A stretch of DNA of 64,000 nt. Source: a virus. Of this stretch, positions 25,613-34,164 are shown piece after piece. The translations under genes were made by a program, and so were the position numbers. The notes below the pieces were generated by a model. It did not search any database. It saw nothing but the letters and a program-made list of their open reading frames with translations, and was not told where the DNA came from. The stretch spans positions 45,108 to 109,107 of IMG/VR virus record IMGVR_UViG_3300017989_000073; one strand, given 5' to 3'. Each line of letters starts with the position of its first letter. Position 1 is the first letter of the stretch.

Positions 25613-26071
25613 ATGCCGCTTCCCCACTTCGAGGTCCCATCGGGCGCTATCGACGGGGTCAACCGGGTGTTTACCGTGTCGCAGCCGTATCGGCCCGGCA
25701 CGACGGCAGTATTTCTGAACGGGCTCCTTCTCCGAGCGGACTACCCGGACGGGTGGGACGAGACTGATCCCTCGACGGGCGAGGTTACTCTGAAAGAGCC
25801 TCCACGGGTCACGAAGATCACGCCCGATGTGGTGCAGGTGTTCTATATTGACCTTTCGCCCGACGTTTTGGACGCGGCGATTGTCTGCCGCTTGACGGGG
25901 CACCTACGCGACGTTGACGGGCTGGAAGGGTACCTGGTTGTCCAGACCCATCTTCGAGGCTCTGTGGGTGCCTCAGAGGGCATTGAGGGGTTTTTGAGGA
26001 CCGAGCAGGGGCTCCGCGCTGAACTCCAGGCCGAAGGTACACTGCATGGAAGCCTGGCGGAGGTGTGTTGA
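25613..26071 (+). CDS. Fibre-associated protein, tandem copy 2
   Basis: 152 residues. Residues 1-85 repeat the preceding gene (FEVPSGAIDGVNRVFTVSQPYRPGTTAVFLNG) with a longer loop. The C-terminal about 60 residues are short Gly/Leu repeats (LTGHLRDVDGLEGYL, LRGSVGASEGIEGFL, LRAELQAEGTLHGSL), probably a beta-solenoid turn series. Likely virion surface protein. A GGTATAAGGGGG string just upstream holds the ribosome site. Confidence 0.65.
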   Translation: MPLPHFEVPSGAIDGVNRVFTVSQPYRPGTTAVFLNGLLLRADYPDGWDETDPSTGEVTLKEPPRVTKITPDVVQVFYIDLSPDVLDAAIVCRLTGHLRDVDGLEGYLVVQTHLRGSVGASEGIEGFLRTEQGLRAELQAEGTLHGSLAEVC

Positions 26072-26090
26072 TGTGTGAGAGGGTACGATA

Positions 26091-26477
26091 ATGTCAGGCA
26101 CTACGAGTATCTTGGGACCCGAGAACGAGATCGAAATCTACCGAGGTGCGTCCAAGACTTTCGAGTTGGAAGTGGTTGATGGTGAAGAGGAGGAAGTGGA
26201 CCTGACGGGGGCTCGGGTCATTCTCTCTGTGAAGTGCGCCTTGGCAGACCCTTCTCCGCTGATTCAGAAGGACAGTGATGCGGGAGCGACGCAGGTGGAC
26301 ATCACGCATCCGAAGGAGGGGAAGGCTGAGATCAAGTTCGTTCCCTCGGATACACGCGCCATGGATGCTGGGGAGTACATCTTCGATGTGTGGGTGGTGC
26401 TTGCAAGCGGTACTCGCAGCCCAGTCATTCTGCCCTCGCCGTTCAAGGTGGTCGCTGGCGTCACGGTGTTGACCTAG
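26091..26477 (+). CDS. Ig-like/BppU-N-like virion protein
   Basis: 128 residues, one beta-sandwich domain: FELEVVDGEEEEVDLTGARVILSVKC, then MDAGEYIFDVWVVLASGTRSPV. The DLTGA...YxFDVWV pattern is that of small domains on baseplate upper proteins and decoration proteins of many phages. GAGAGGG precedes the ATG. No enzyme motif. Confidence 0.6.
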   Translation: MSGTTSILGPENEIEIYRGASKTFELEVVDGEEEEVDLTGARVILSVKCALADPSPLIQKDSDAGATQVDITHPKEGKAEIKFVPSDTRAMDAGEYIFDVWVVLASGTRSPVILPSPFKVVAGVTVLT

Positions 26478-26508
26478 AGCGTCCAATGGACGCAGCATGA
26501 GGGTCATG

Positions 26509-27114
26509 ATGAAGTGGACGCACTGGATTCTGTACTTTGTAGCACTTCCCTGGAATTTGCTGGTGGCGTGGCCAGCAGTACTTCTTATCCGCCTGTTCTG
26601 GGGTGAGGACCTTCGCTGGGAAACTCCCCCTCCTTACGATCGCAAACGAGGGGGTGGGGGCGGCCCGTGCCTCACCTGTCGAATTCGGGCTGGGTCTTTT
26701 CCAGTTACGTCTGGTACGTGGCCCAAGGGGTGGTATCTGTATCGAGACGGGGACAAGGTGTACGCCTGGGGAGGAACGACTCTCGGTCACGGGATCTTCT
26801 ACGGCCCTAAAGGGCGAAAAGGGCTAGCTGAGTGGACGCGGATTCAGGCACATGAACATGTACACGTTGAACAGGCCGAAGTGGCTATGCTGCGGTCGTT
26901 CATTACCGGGCTAGCGGCTGGCGCACCTTTGTGGGCTTTCGGGCACTCGGGTCCTGGCGTGGCTGTGTTTTTGGTGATCTGGACCTGCGGGTATCTGATG
27001 ATGGGTATTTCAGGGTGGCTGACGGCGGTGCTGCGCGGGGAGGAGGCGTATTGGGGGTCATCCCACGAGGAGAGCGCCCGGGCGCAGGATGATCGACTCG
27101 CGGGGAGGAAGTGA
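26509..27114 (+). CDS. Membrane protein with HExxH motif
   Basis: 201 residues. A hydrophobic N-terminus (about 4-28), a soluble part with a CxxC pair (PCLTCR), a central AHEHVHVEQAE helix (HExxH, the zinc-protease signature), then a hydrophobic pair of helices (about 130-180) and a charged end with HEESARAQDDRL. This looks like a small membrane-bound metallopeptidase or a remnant of one. Start chosen at the third ATG because GAGGG is correctly placed. It sits between fibre genes; substrate unknown. The next gene overlaps by one base. Confidence 0.55.
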   Translation: MKWTHWILYFVALPWNLLVAWPAVLLIRLFWGEDLRWETPPPYDRKRGGGGGPCLTCRIRAGSFPVTSGTWPKGWYLYRDGDKVYAWGGTTLGHGIFYGPKGRKGLAEWTRIQAHEHVHVEQAEVAMLRSFITGLAAGAPLWAFGHSGPGVAVFLVIWTCGYLMMGISGWLTAVLRGEEAYWGSSHEESARAQDDRLAGRK

Positions 27115-27965
27115 TGGCGAACACGCCTCGAATGAATTGGCCCTTCCCGAACGAAAACCAGGACCCTTGGTACATCGCGCTTGAAAACTTCGCTAAGGCT
27201 CTCGATACGTCGGGTTACGCTGCGCGCGAAGACCGCCACCTCATTCTGGTTGGCGGGGGGACCATTACGTGGGACGCAGTGGGGTCGACGCTCCAATGGA
27301 CAGCTCCTCTTCAGATCGTTTCCCCGATTACCGGGTTCTTGCTCGATATTCCGGCGAATACTATCACGATTGAGGATGGGCAGGTGTTCTACGGAACGCT
27401 TGTTCGTGCCCCGACCAGGAACCTCGAGATTGCGGTTGCTGTTGCGAATCAGGTTCCGAACACGGATGAAGACATTCTGCTCGCGGTGCGTGTCGGGAAT
27501 GATCTGCACTGGCGAGGTGGCGCGTCGATGGGGGGTGGTGGGGCCGGTACGGGTACTGTCTTTGCGGATGGCGCATCGGATTACTCCTATGTTCAGGCGG
27601 CTAGTCCCATCGAGGAGGTTGTTGGGCAGCTGACATTTGATGGTGCGGTTGTCACGTCTGGGCTGAAGGCGGTTTTCCGGGCCACCTTGCGGGTCACGCT
27701 GGTTGCGGCCGGTACGTCCTATGTTCGCTTGTATGACTTGGGTCCCCCGGGGGCTCCGATACCCCCTCGCCTGGTCACGAGTTTGAGCACGACTTCGGAT
27801 GGCCAGCAGTACTTGGAGACCGATCTGACTGTCGTGTCAGCGGCCCCCGCGAGCGGCGAGATACTCGACGTCGCTCGGATGTACGAGATCGTAGTCGAAC
27901 AGAGTGCGACGACAGGTGACTCTGTGTATCTCGGTTCGGCCGGGATCAACGTTGAGGGTGTCTGA
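27114..27965 (+). CDS. Tail fibre with shared N-terminal anchor domain (A)
   Basis: 283 residues. The first about 140 (MNWPFPNENQDPWYIALENFAKALDTSG, AAREDRHLILVGGG, then APTRNLEIAVAVANQVPNTDED) align closely with the N-terminus of the protein starting at 32274, so both share an attachment domain. A GGGGAGTGT linker follows, then a jelly-roll-like C-terminal half with SYVQAASPIEEVVGQLTFDG. The two proteins probably compete for or alternate on the same baseplate socket. ATG preceded by GGGGAGG. Confidence 0.75.
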   Translation: MANTPRMNWPFPNENQDPWYIALENFAKALDTSGYAAREDRHLILVGGGTITWDAVGSTLQWTAPLQIVSPITGFLLDIPANTITIEDGQVFYGTLVRAPTRNLEIAVAVANQVPNTDEDILLAVRVGNDLHWRGGASMGGGGAGTGTVFADGASDYSYVQAASPIEEVVGQLTFDGAVVTSGLKAVFRATLRVTLVAAGTSYVRLYDLGPPGAPIPPRLVTSLSTTSDGQQYLETDLTVVSAAPASGEILDVARMYEIVVEQSATTGDSVYLGSAGINVEGV

Positions 27966-27995
27966 TGGTGGCGGTTGTCTGTTTCGGAGGTTGCT

Positions 27996-29108
27996 ATGGC
28001 TAATGACATCTTCGTGCGGAACTGCCGCACTCCCGATAGGACGACCTCACAGTCCTGGGGAGAGGTGTGGGACCTTCGTGAGATGCTGTTGGTCGGGGGT
28101 TATACGGAGAACTCCAATGACGGGGACGCGGCGTGGACTGGGTCGGCTCTCGTGTCCGCACCTGTTGACTGTGCTGTCGACGCCGGTAACCCGAGGCAGA
28201 TTACCTCTCCATCTGGCCCTTTTACGCAGGCCATGGTGGATGACAATCACATAATCGGATTGTTGGCTTCCAACGACCAGAACAGGATATTGGCCCGCAT
28301 CGAGGAGTACGTCGATGCCAATACGATCAAGATAGATCGGATGTCGTGGAATGACGTTGTGGGCTGGGCAACAGAGTTCGGGATCACGGCCCGAGTGTCA
28401 AGGTGCCAGAATCAGTTTTTGTCCAGCGGGGCGTGGGTGCTGATGGACGCTCCTGGTGGATCAAACATGCAGGTCCGCATTGTTGCGGTGAACAGCCAGT
28501 ACTACAACATCTACGTACGTCCGAATGGCCAAGGCGCCGATCCCACAGAGACCACCGCGGTGACGATCTACGGTTGGTACGCCTGGGAGAATTCCTACAA
28601 CATGGCTGTCAAGGATCAGCACCTGTTGTTTTGGAAGATGTACAACTACAATGGGACTAGGTACGGTCGCGTCTTCGGGTTCTGCGATCTTGATCTGGCT
28701 ACCGGCGATCCCAATCCTGGGCTTCTGTGCGACATCCTTATCAGCACCACACTTCCGTGGCATGGTAGTTACTACATGCTCGATACTGTCCCGGCAGCTG
28801 TTACAGTTTATCCGAGCGTTCTGAAACAGTATGGGGGCCAGGACACGGATTATTCGTTGCTCTCTCGGCTCGGGCACCGGCTTGTGAACGGTCAGCCCGG
28901 ATACGTACAGCTCCACAGTCCGTGGGTGTACGGGGCGAGCTTGACAAACGAGGCATATCGAAGGGGTCGGATTCCAGAGGACATGTTACGGTTCACCTAC
29001 CAAAATTATGACATTTTGCAGCCGGTTACGGATGATTGGCTGCACCTATATAACGGGTTGGCAGTGCCAAGGCGGCCTGGCGATCCTGTTGTGCACTCGC
29101 CAATTTAG
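27996..29108 (+). CDS. Adhesin paralogue 1 of a duplicated pair
   Basis: 370 residues. Opens with MANDIFVRNC and shares its whole length with the next gene: GGYTENSNDGDAAWTGS, ITSPSGPFTQAMVDD, MSWNDVVGW, WxLxDAPGGSNMQVR, and HVRPNGQ-like IYVRPNGQGADP. The second part carries many Trp/Tyr residues (YGWYAWENSYNMAVKDQHLLFWKMYNYNG in outline), as sugar-binding or ligand-binding surfaces do. Probable receptor-binding protein. Start at the ATG after GGAGG matches the paralogue; an earlier ATG-less extension does not. Confidence 0.7.
   Translation: MANDIFVRNCRTPDRTTSQSWGEVWDLREMLLVGGYTENSNDGDAAWTGSALVSAPVDCAVDAGNPRQITSPSGPFTQAMVDDNHIIGLLASNDQNRILARIEEYVDANTIKIDRMSWNDVVGWATEFGITARVSRCQNQFLSSGAWVLMDAPGGSNMQVRIVAVNSQYYNIYVRPNGQGADPTETTAVTIYGWYAWENSYNMAVKDQHLLFWKMYNYNGTRYGRVFGFCDLDLATGDPNPGLLCDILISTTLPWHGSYYMLDTVPAAVTVYPSVLKQYGGQDTDYSLLSRLGHRLVNGQPGYVQLHSPWVYGASLTNEAYRRGRIPEDMLRFTYQNYDILQPVTDDWLHLYNGLAVPRRPGDPVVHSPI
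28101..28145 (+). repeat. 45-base direct repeat, copy 1
   Basis: Identical over 45 bases to 29229-29273 in the paralogue, while flanking codons differ at silent sites. It encodes YTENSNDGDAAWTGS. Such an island points to recent recombination or gene conversion between the two copies. Confidence 0.85.
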
Positions 29109-29123
29109 GTAGGGGACTCGACA

Positions 29124-30245
29124 ATGGCTGCCGATATATTCGTTCGTAACTGCCGGGAGGTACCCCAGTCAAACAATCAGTCTGGGGCTACGGTATTCAA
29201 TCTTCGGGAGCTGTTTCTGCTCGCAGGGTATACGGAGAACTCCAATGACGGGGACGCGGCGTGGACTGGGTCGTCGGTGGTGGCTACACCGTCAGACTGC
29301 GCCGTAGGTGCCGTTCCTAGACAGATCACCTCTCCATCCGGTCCTTTTACACAGGCTATGGTGGACGACGAGCACGTCATCTCCTTGTTGGCCACGAACA
29401 AGCAGAATCGGGTCAAAGCGCGAATCGTTGAGTTCATCGACGCCGATACGATCAAGATCGATTCCATGTCGTGGAATGATGTGGTTGGGTGGGAGACCGA
29501 GTCAGGAATACCGGCGAGGGTGACCAGGGCAACAAGCCAGATTGTGGCGAACGGGGCGTGGACTTTGCTAGATGCGCCTGGCGGGTCGAATATGCAAGTT
29601 CGTCTCGAGTCCGCGGCTGTGAACTACATGTACGTTCACGTCCGGCCGAACGGGCAGGCTGGGGACCCGCGCGAAATGGGTGGGTATCAGCTCTACGGGA
29701 CGTACACCTGGCAGGATCACTTCAACATGTCGGCTAAAGATCATGATGTGCTGATCTGGGGCATGCGCAACTATAACGGGACACTCTATTGCCACGTGCT
29801 CGGGGTATGCGAGCTGGGTTTGGCCGGGAGTGACCCCGGCCCAGCGATGCTGGTGGGCGGATACATCGAATCGGTGTACGCATGGGAGCTGTCTTACTGG
29901 ATGTTGGGGGCTACGGGCGTGTCAATGAGCGTCTACCCCGGCATCTGGAAGTATTACGGGGATCAGGATTCGAGTGACTGCTTGACGCGCAACAACCCAA
30001 AATACCAGCTTGTGAACGGTAATCCGGGTGTGGTTGGAGCGTACGCTCCGTGGGTTCACGGGCCGGACTGGCCTAACGAGGCTTTCAGGCGTGGGCGGGT
30101 TCCTGCAGATTTCCTGCGGTTCACTCACGCAACTCTTGGGGCGTTATCGCCGTTCGATCCAGATGGCGAGTGGATGCACACCTATGGTGGCCTGGCGGTG
30201 CCGAGAAACGGGCATGGTGACCCCCGCATTATTCCGCCGATCTGA
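29124..30245 (+). CDS. Adhesin paralogue 2 of a duplicated pair
   Basis: 373 residues, the second copy of the preceding gene: MAADIFVRNC, AGYTENSNDGDAAWTGS, ITSPSGPFTQAMVDD, DADTIKIDSMSWNDVVGWETE, then WTLLDAPGGSNMQVRLES. Differences gather in the C-terminal half, where receptor contact would be expected. Both carry a module like ITSPSGPF...ARIxExxDAxTIKID that recurs, more diverged, in several later proteins. Confidence 0.7.
   Translation: MAADIFVRNCREVPQSNNQSGATVFNLRELFLLAGYTENSNDGDAAWTGSSVVATPSDCAVGAVPRQITSPSGPFTQAMVDDEHVISLLATNKQNRVKARIVEFIDADTIKIDSMSWNDVVGWETESGIPARVTRATSQIVANGAWTLLDAPGGSNMQVRLESAAVNYMYVHVRPNGQAGDPREMGGYQLYGTYTWQDHFNMSAKDHDVLIWGMRNYNGTLYCHVLGVCELGLAGSDPGPAMLVGGYIESVYAWELSYWMLGATGVSMSVYPGIWKYYGDQDSSDCLTRNNPKYQLVNGNPGVVGAYAPWVHGPDWPNEAFRRGRVPADFLRFTHATLGALSPFDPDGEWMHTYGGLAVPRNGHGDPRIIPPI
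29229..29273 (+). repeat. 45-base direct repeat, copy 2
   Basis: Partner of 28101-28145, exact over 45 bases. The distance between copies is 1128 bases, so recombination between them would delete or duplicate about one adhesin gene. Confidence 0.85.
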
Positions 30246-30281
30246 TCGTGGAGGGTGATCGAGGATTAGTGAGGAAATACA

Positions 30282-31961
30282 ATGAACATCTGGGGACGAG
30301 ATCTTGAGGTCTCATTCAATACAGCAGCTGGCCAAGGTGGTATGGGGAAGATCAACTCCTATATTTTCCATTTGCTTCGGCTCATCGGTTGGACCTGGCT
30401 GTGGGAGTGTGATGGAACGGCGGCCGACCCGAATAGGTGTCCCGACGGGAATATGGAGGCAGCTGGTGTGGGATCGTGGACTGCGGTAGGTACTGGCTCT
30501 CTCGCGAAGGACACGTCGGAGTTTCATTCCGGTACTCAGAGTCTCGAGATCACAGCTCCGGCGACGAGTGACGGTGCCAGGAGTGCCGCCCTCACGAGCA
30601 TGGACGACTCGACGGACTATCGTGTGGCCATCTGGGCGTATAACGACAGTGGCGTTGCCTGGGACGTCGAGGTTGACGACGGCAGTGGATCGTTCTCCTC
30701 AGTCGGCACCATTCCTGATAACAGTGGGGTGTGGACGCTGTACGAGTTCGCGTTCACTACGCACACGTCCGGTACCAGGTACATCCGGGTCGTAAATGAT
30801 CTCGGTACTGGCGGCGAGGTCGTCTACGTCGACGGTATCCTGATCTGGCGAAGTTGGTTTGAGCACAATGTCGATCAGGAAGGGACTGATGGGACGCTCA
30901 CAAACCCGGATGAGTTTTCCAGCACCGGCTATACATTCGTCGCGGGAGACGTTGGTAAGGTAATCGTCGTTCATGACCCTACCAATGTCGGCAACACCGG
31001 GTGGTACACGATTGCTAGTGTGGCGGCTGGTGTAGCCACTTTGGAGATGCGATCAACCACTGCGGCATTTACGACTCAGGGCTCTCTTGCGTGGCGCATG
31101 CTCGATCCGGCCAATGCTCCTGATGACACCAGCTCGTCCTCCGCCATCGGCGCCGGTTGGATGCTTGAGAGTCCTCATTCCTCAAGCTGGCGGTTGAAAT
31201 GCCGCTACAACCTGACGTACGGCAGTACCGACAAAGGTGTTTCCTATGCCAGTTCGCCGGTAGATACTGACTTCGACTTTTCAACTGGGAATTTCTATCC
31301 GTCAGGTCCATCGACCCAGCGCAGCATGCAGGGGGATTACTACTACACGACGAGCGGTTTTTGGTCGGACACGGCGTTCTGGCGCGGGCCTGCAATCGGT
31401 ACTGGGTATGGGGTTACGTCGCCGTGCCGAGCCTTTTTGAAAACGGACTCGGACGGGTCGTACGTGGCTTCTGTAGTTTTCGAGCAGGGTGCTGGGTACC
31501 ACGGCGCGTTCTTGGTCGGGTATACCGGGAACGACTCGTATCATCCTGGCATTCAAGAGTTCCTCCAGCAGATGAGGTGGGAGGATCGAACGAGAGCGGG
31601 TGAGATCAATTTTACGACCGATGATGATCGGTATTTCCCCTACGTAGGTATCGGCTTTACCCCTGATGATCTTGCCGTCTGGACCAACCTTGCCCAGGAG
31701 GGAATAGGAGCAGGTACCGTCAACCCGTGGGTTCGTTCTCTGGCCTGCGCGAATCAGTTTTCCGGGGACGAGCAGCTACGCCCACTGATCATTGCGCGGG
31801 ACCCGACCGGGGACGAAGGATTTCCGAGTATTCGTGAGTCGAACATAGGCATTTACCAGGGGCGGTCCACCCTCCCTGACCTGAGTACCTTCGACTCCGA
31901 TCAATATCTGCACTTCAAGGACGGGTACGTGTGGGAATGGCCTGGAGTAGACGTGCTGTGA
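30282..31961 (+). CDS. Large adhesin with carbohydrate-binding-like domain
   Basis: 559 residues. About 55-190 look like a CBM4/9-type jelly roll: DGNMEAAGVGSWTAVGTG, FHSGTQSLEITAP, YRVAIWAYNDSG, then IRVVNDLGTGGEVVYVDGILIW. About 205-280 hold the module FVAGDVGKVIVVHDPTN...GWYTIASV seen in six copies in the gpI-like protein. The C-terminal 280 residues are Trp/Tyr-rich (WRLKCRYNLTYGS, FWRGPAIGTGYG). Likely a sugar-binding receptor protein. GAGGAAATACA ribosome site before ATG. Confidence 0.7.
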   Translation: MNIWGRDLEVSFNTAAGQGGMGKINSYIFHLLRLIGWTWLWECDGTAADPNRCPDGNMEAAGVGSWTAVGTGSLAKDTSEFHSGTQSLEITAPATSDGARSAALTSMDDSTDYRVAIWAYNDSGVAWDVEVDDGSGSFSSVGTIPDNSGVWTLYEFAFTTHTSGTRYIRVVNDLGTGGEVVYVDGILIWRSWFEHNVDQEGTDGTLTNPDEFSSTGYTFVAGDVGKVIVVHDPTNVGNTGWYTIASVAAGVATLEMRSTTAAFTTQGSLAWRMLDPANAPDDTSSSSAIGAGWMLESPHSSSWRLKCRYNLTYGSTDKGVSYASSPVDTDFDFSTGNFYPSGPSTQRSMQGDYYYTTSGFWSDTAFWRGPAIGTGYGVTSPCRAFLKTDSDGSYVASVVFEQGAGYHGAFLVGYTGNDSYHPGIQEFLQQMRWEDRTRAGEINFTTDDDRYFPYVGIGFTPDDLAVWTNLAQEGIGAGTVNPWVRSLACANQFSGDEQLRPLIIARDPTGDEGFPSIRESNIGIYQGRSTLPDLSTFDSDQYLHFKDGYVWEWPGVDVL

Positions 31962-31969
31962 GGTGAATG

Positions 31970-32254
31970 ATGGCAGTCGAGATAGAGGGGTTGGAGGTCG
32001 ATTTCATGGTATGGGGGCAGTTCAGCCGGGACGGAGTGGTAGGGGTCTTGGACGTGGAGTGGTGGTATCCTTATCCTCTTGGTGACTCGACTCAGTACGT
32101 GGTGAATAAGGTGTGGGACACGGTGGCAGGAGAATGGGTGCCCTGGGACACAAAAGAGATCGACGACACGGGGAAGGAGTACCCAGGACCGGGGGTATTC
32201 GGGGTGGACACGGAAGGGTATCGTGTAGAAACGATCAAGTTCACACGGGTCTGA
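31970..32254 (+). CDS. Small acidic protein, unknown
   Basis: 94 residues, beta-rich: VDFMVWGQFSRDGVVGVLDVEWWYPYPLGD, ending GYRVETIKFTRV. No known domain. It is wedged between two adhesin genes, and could be a fibre assembly chaperone or cap. Two ATG codons stand side by side; the second is better spaced from AGGTGA. Confidence 0.55.
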   Translation: MAVEIEGLEVDFMVWGQFSRDGVVGVLDVEWWYPYPLGDSTQYVVNKVWDTVAGEWVPWDTKEIDDTGKEYPGPGVFGVDTEGYRVETIKFTRV

Positions 32255-32273
32255 TTTAGCGGGGAGATTTACG

Positions 32274-34133
32274 GTGCCTAATAGCCTACGCATGAGCTGG
32301 CCCTATCCGGCTGAGAATCAGCAGTCGTGGTATGAGGCCTTCCGGTCTTTCGTCGAGGCGATGGACTCCTCCGGATTCGCTTCGCGCGAGGATCGGCATC
32401 TCATCCTCTCCGGCGGAAATGTTGTGACTTGGAATGGGTCAACTGGCCTTCTCCAGTGGACGGGGGCGATCAGCATCGTGTCTCCCGTAACTGGATTCCA
32501 GGTCCAGATAGATCCGGCGTCGATTACGATCGCGGATGGCCAGGTCATGTACGCTGTACTGACCCGAGCGCCGACTCGGATAGTGACGGTTGCAGTCGTC
32601 GCGGCTGGTCAGGTTCCGAACACAGACGAGGCTCTTACGCTCGCCGCTCGCGTTGGAACGCGCTTGTACTGGAGGAACGGCCTACTTCTGGATACGGGGG
32701 AATCGGTTACAAACCTTGGTTCCAAGCAGGGAGGTGGGGGTGGTTCGCCACTGCAGGTCGACGATGAGGGCAGCACGCTCGCCACGAACTGTAATCTCCT
32801 CGACTTCGTAGGGTCTGGGGTAACGGCAACGGTTACAGCTCCCGACCAAATACAGGTGTCGATCCCTGGTGGAGCTTCCGGTTCGGCCAGTGGGGATCTG
32901 TCGGGGACGTATCCGAGCCCGACGGTTGACAAAATTCAAGGGTTGGATGTTTTCGATTTGATCTCCCCGTCGAATGGGGATGTCCTCGCCTGGGACGGCG
33001 GGAACTCGCGTTGGGACGCACAGGCACCAGGGACTACTACGGACCGTAGGACGGCTTTCTACGTTGTAGGTAACGCGACGAACGGCGACACCTCCGTCGT
33101 GTGCGACTACTTGGACACAGGCGACGGTGCGCAGCTGGCAACTGCTCTGGCTGCTGCAGGGGCGGGTGCTGATGTGTACATACGCCCTGGAACTTATGAC
33201 TTGGGACAGGTCGGTTCACCGCCGGCTCCGCTAGCGATTCCAGCCGATGTTCGGGTTCGAGGGGCCGGGCGTTCGCACACGAAGATCGTGACGAGGGCGC
33301 AGGGAGACCAGGGGGCCTTTACGCTAGGGGCGCGGTCGGTCCTGGAGGACGTAGGCATCAACGTAGCGCTTCCGGTTGGTGCAGGCTCAGGGTCTACTGC
33401 CGTCGTGGAGCTTGCTGCGGCTCGGGCTCAGTGCCGACGTGTATCTGTAGACTTCCCGGGCCTGTGGACGATTGCTGAGGCTACACTCACCGTGCTCCGA
33501 GCGTGCTTTGAGGCAGGTGTATCGGCAACGACAGCGGGTCAGGACGCACAGTTCGTGGACTGTGAAGCCGGGATGACCAACGCTGTGCCTAAGTTTCTCG
33601 ATTTGGGCCTTCTGGCAGGGAACGAGATGGTTGTCTTCTCGGTCACGTTTGGTGGGCCTATCCCCATTATCGCAGCGCTCATCAAACGATGTCGGTCTAA
33701 CGGCGCGGACCGAGGCGGTGTGAGTTACACGCCCACACGCGTAATCGATTCCACCTTCGAGGACTTTCACGAGCTGGGGTTTTTGATCACTGGCTCGGAC
33801 GCTGTCGGAAGTGAGATTGCTGATTGTTTTTTCCTGTCCACCATAGGGGCGCTGGCGACGGGACGTGGGGTTGTCCTAGACACCGTCACGGCTGTCGGAG
33901 TGGTGGACAACTACATCTACAACGACGCTCCCACGGCCGGACAAGAGGCGATCGAGTGCGTCGCGGCAGACTGGAACACCGTCCGCGGTAACCGAGGAGG
34001 GTCGTTTGGAACTGTGATGGGGGCCGTGCGATTGGATGCTAGCTCGGACAACAACATCGTGAGCGGTAACAATTTCCAGGGGGCTACGTACACGGACCTT
34101 GGGGCGCTCAATGATGTGGCCCATAACAAGTAG
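32274..34133 (+). CDS. Tailspike with shared anchor domain (B) and beta-helix
   Basis: 619 residues. Residues 1-140 repeat the anchor of the protein starting at 27114 (MSWPYPAENQQSWYEAFRSFVEAMDSSGFA, REDRHLILSGG). About 145-235 are a linker with the SGDLSGTYPSPTVDKIQG fibre motif. From about 265 on, DVYIRPGTYDLG and later short repeats (RVIDSTFEDFHELGFLITGS, DASSDNNIVSGNNF) are typical of a right-handed beta-helix of the pectate-lyase/tailspike kind. Enzymatic residues cannot be assigned. GTG start after GGGGAG. Confidence 0.8.
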   Translation: MPNSLRMSWPYPAENQQSWYEAFRSFVEAMDSSGFASREDRHLILSGGNVVTWNGSTGLLQWTGAISIVSPVTGFQVQIDPASITIADGQVMYAVLTRAPTRIVTVAVVAAGQVPNTDEALTLAARVGTRLYWRNGLLLDTGESVTNLGSKQGGGGGSPLQVDDEGSTLATNCNLLDFVGSGVTATVTAPDQIQVSIPGGASGSASGDLSGTYPSPTVDKIQGLDVFDLISPSNGDVLAWDGGNSRWDAQAPGTTTDRRTAFYVVGNATNGDTSVVCDYLDTGDGAQLATALAAAGAGADVYIRPGTYDLGQVGSPPAPLAIPADVRVRGAGRSHTKIVTRAQGDQGAFTLGARSVLEDVGINVALPVGAGSGSTAVVELAAARAQCRRVSVDFPGLWTIAEATLTVLRACFEAGVSATTAGQDAQFVDCEAGMTNAVPKFLDLGLLAGNEMVVFSVTFGGPIPIIAALIKRCRSNGADRGGVSYTPTRVIDSTFEDFHELGFLITGSDAVGSEIADCFFLSTIGALATGRGVVLDTVTAVGVVDNYIYNDAPTAGQEAIECVAADWNTVRGNRGGSFGTVMGAVRLDASSDNNIVSGNNFQGATYTDLGALNDVAHNK

Positions 34134-34164
34134 GATTTGAGATGCTCTTGCGATCTCGGAGGGT

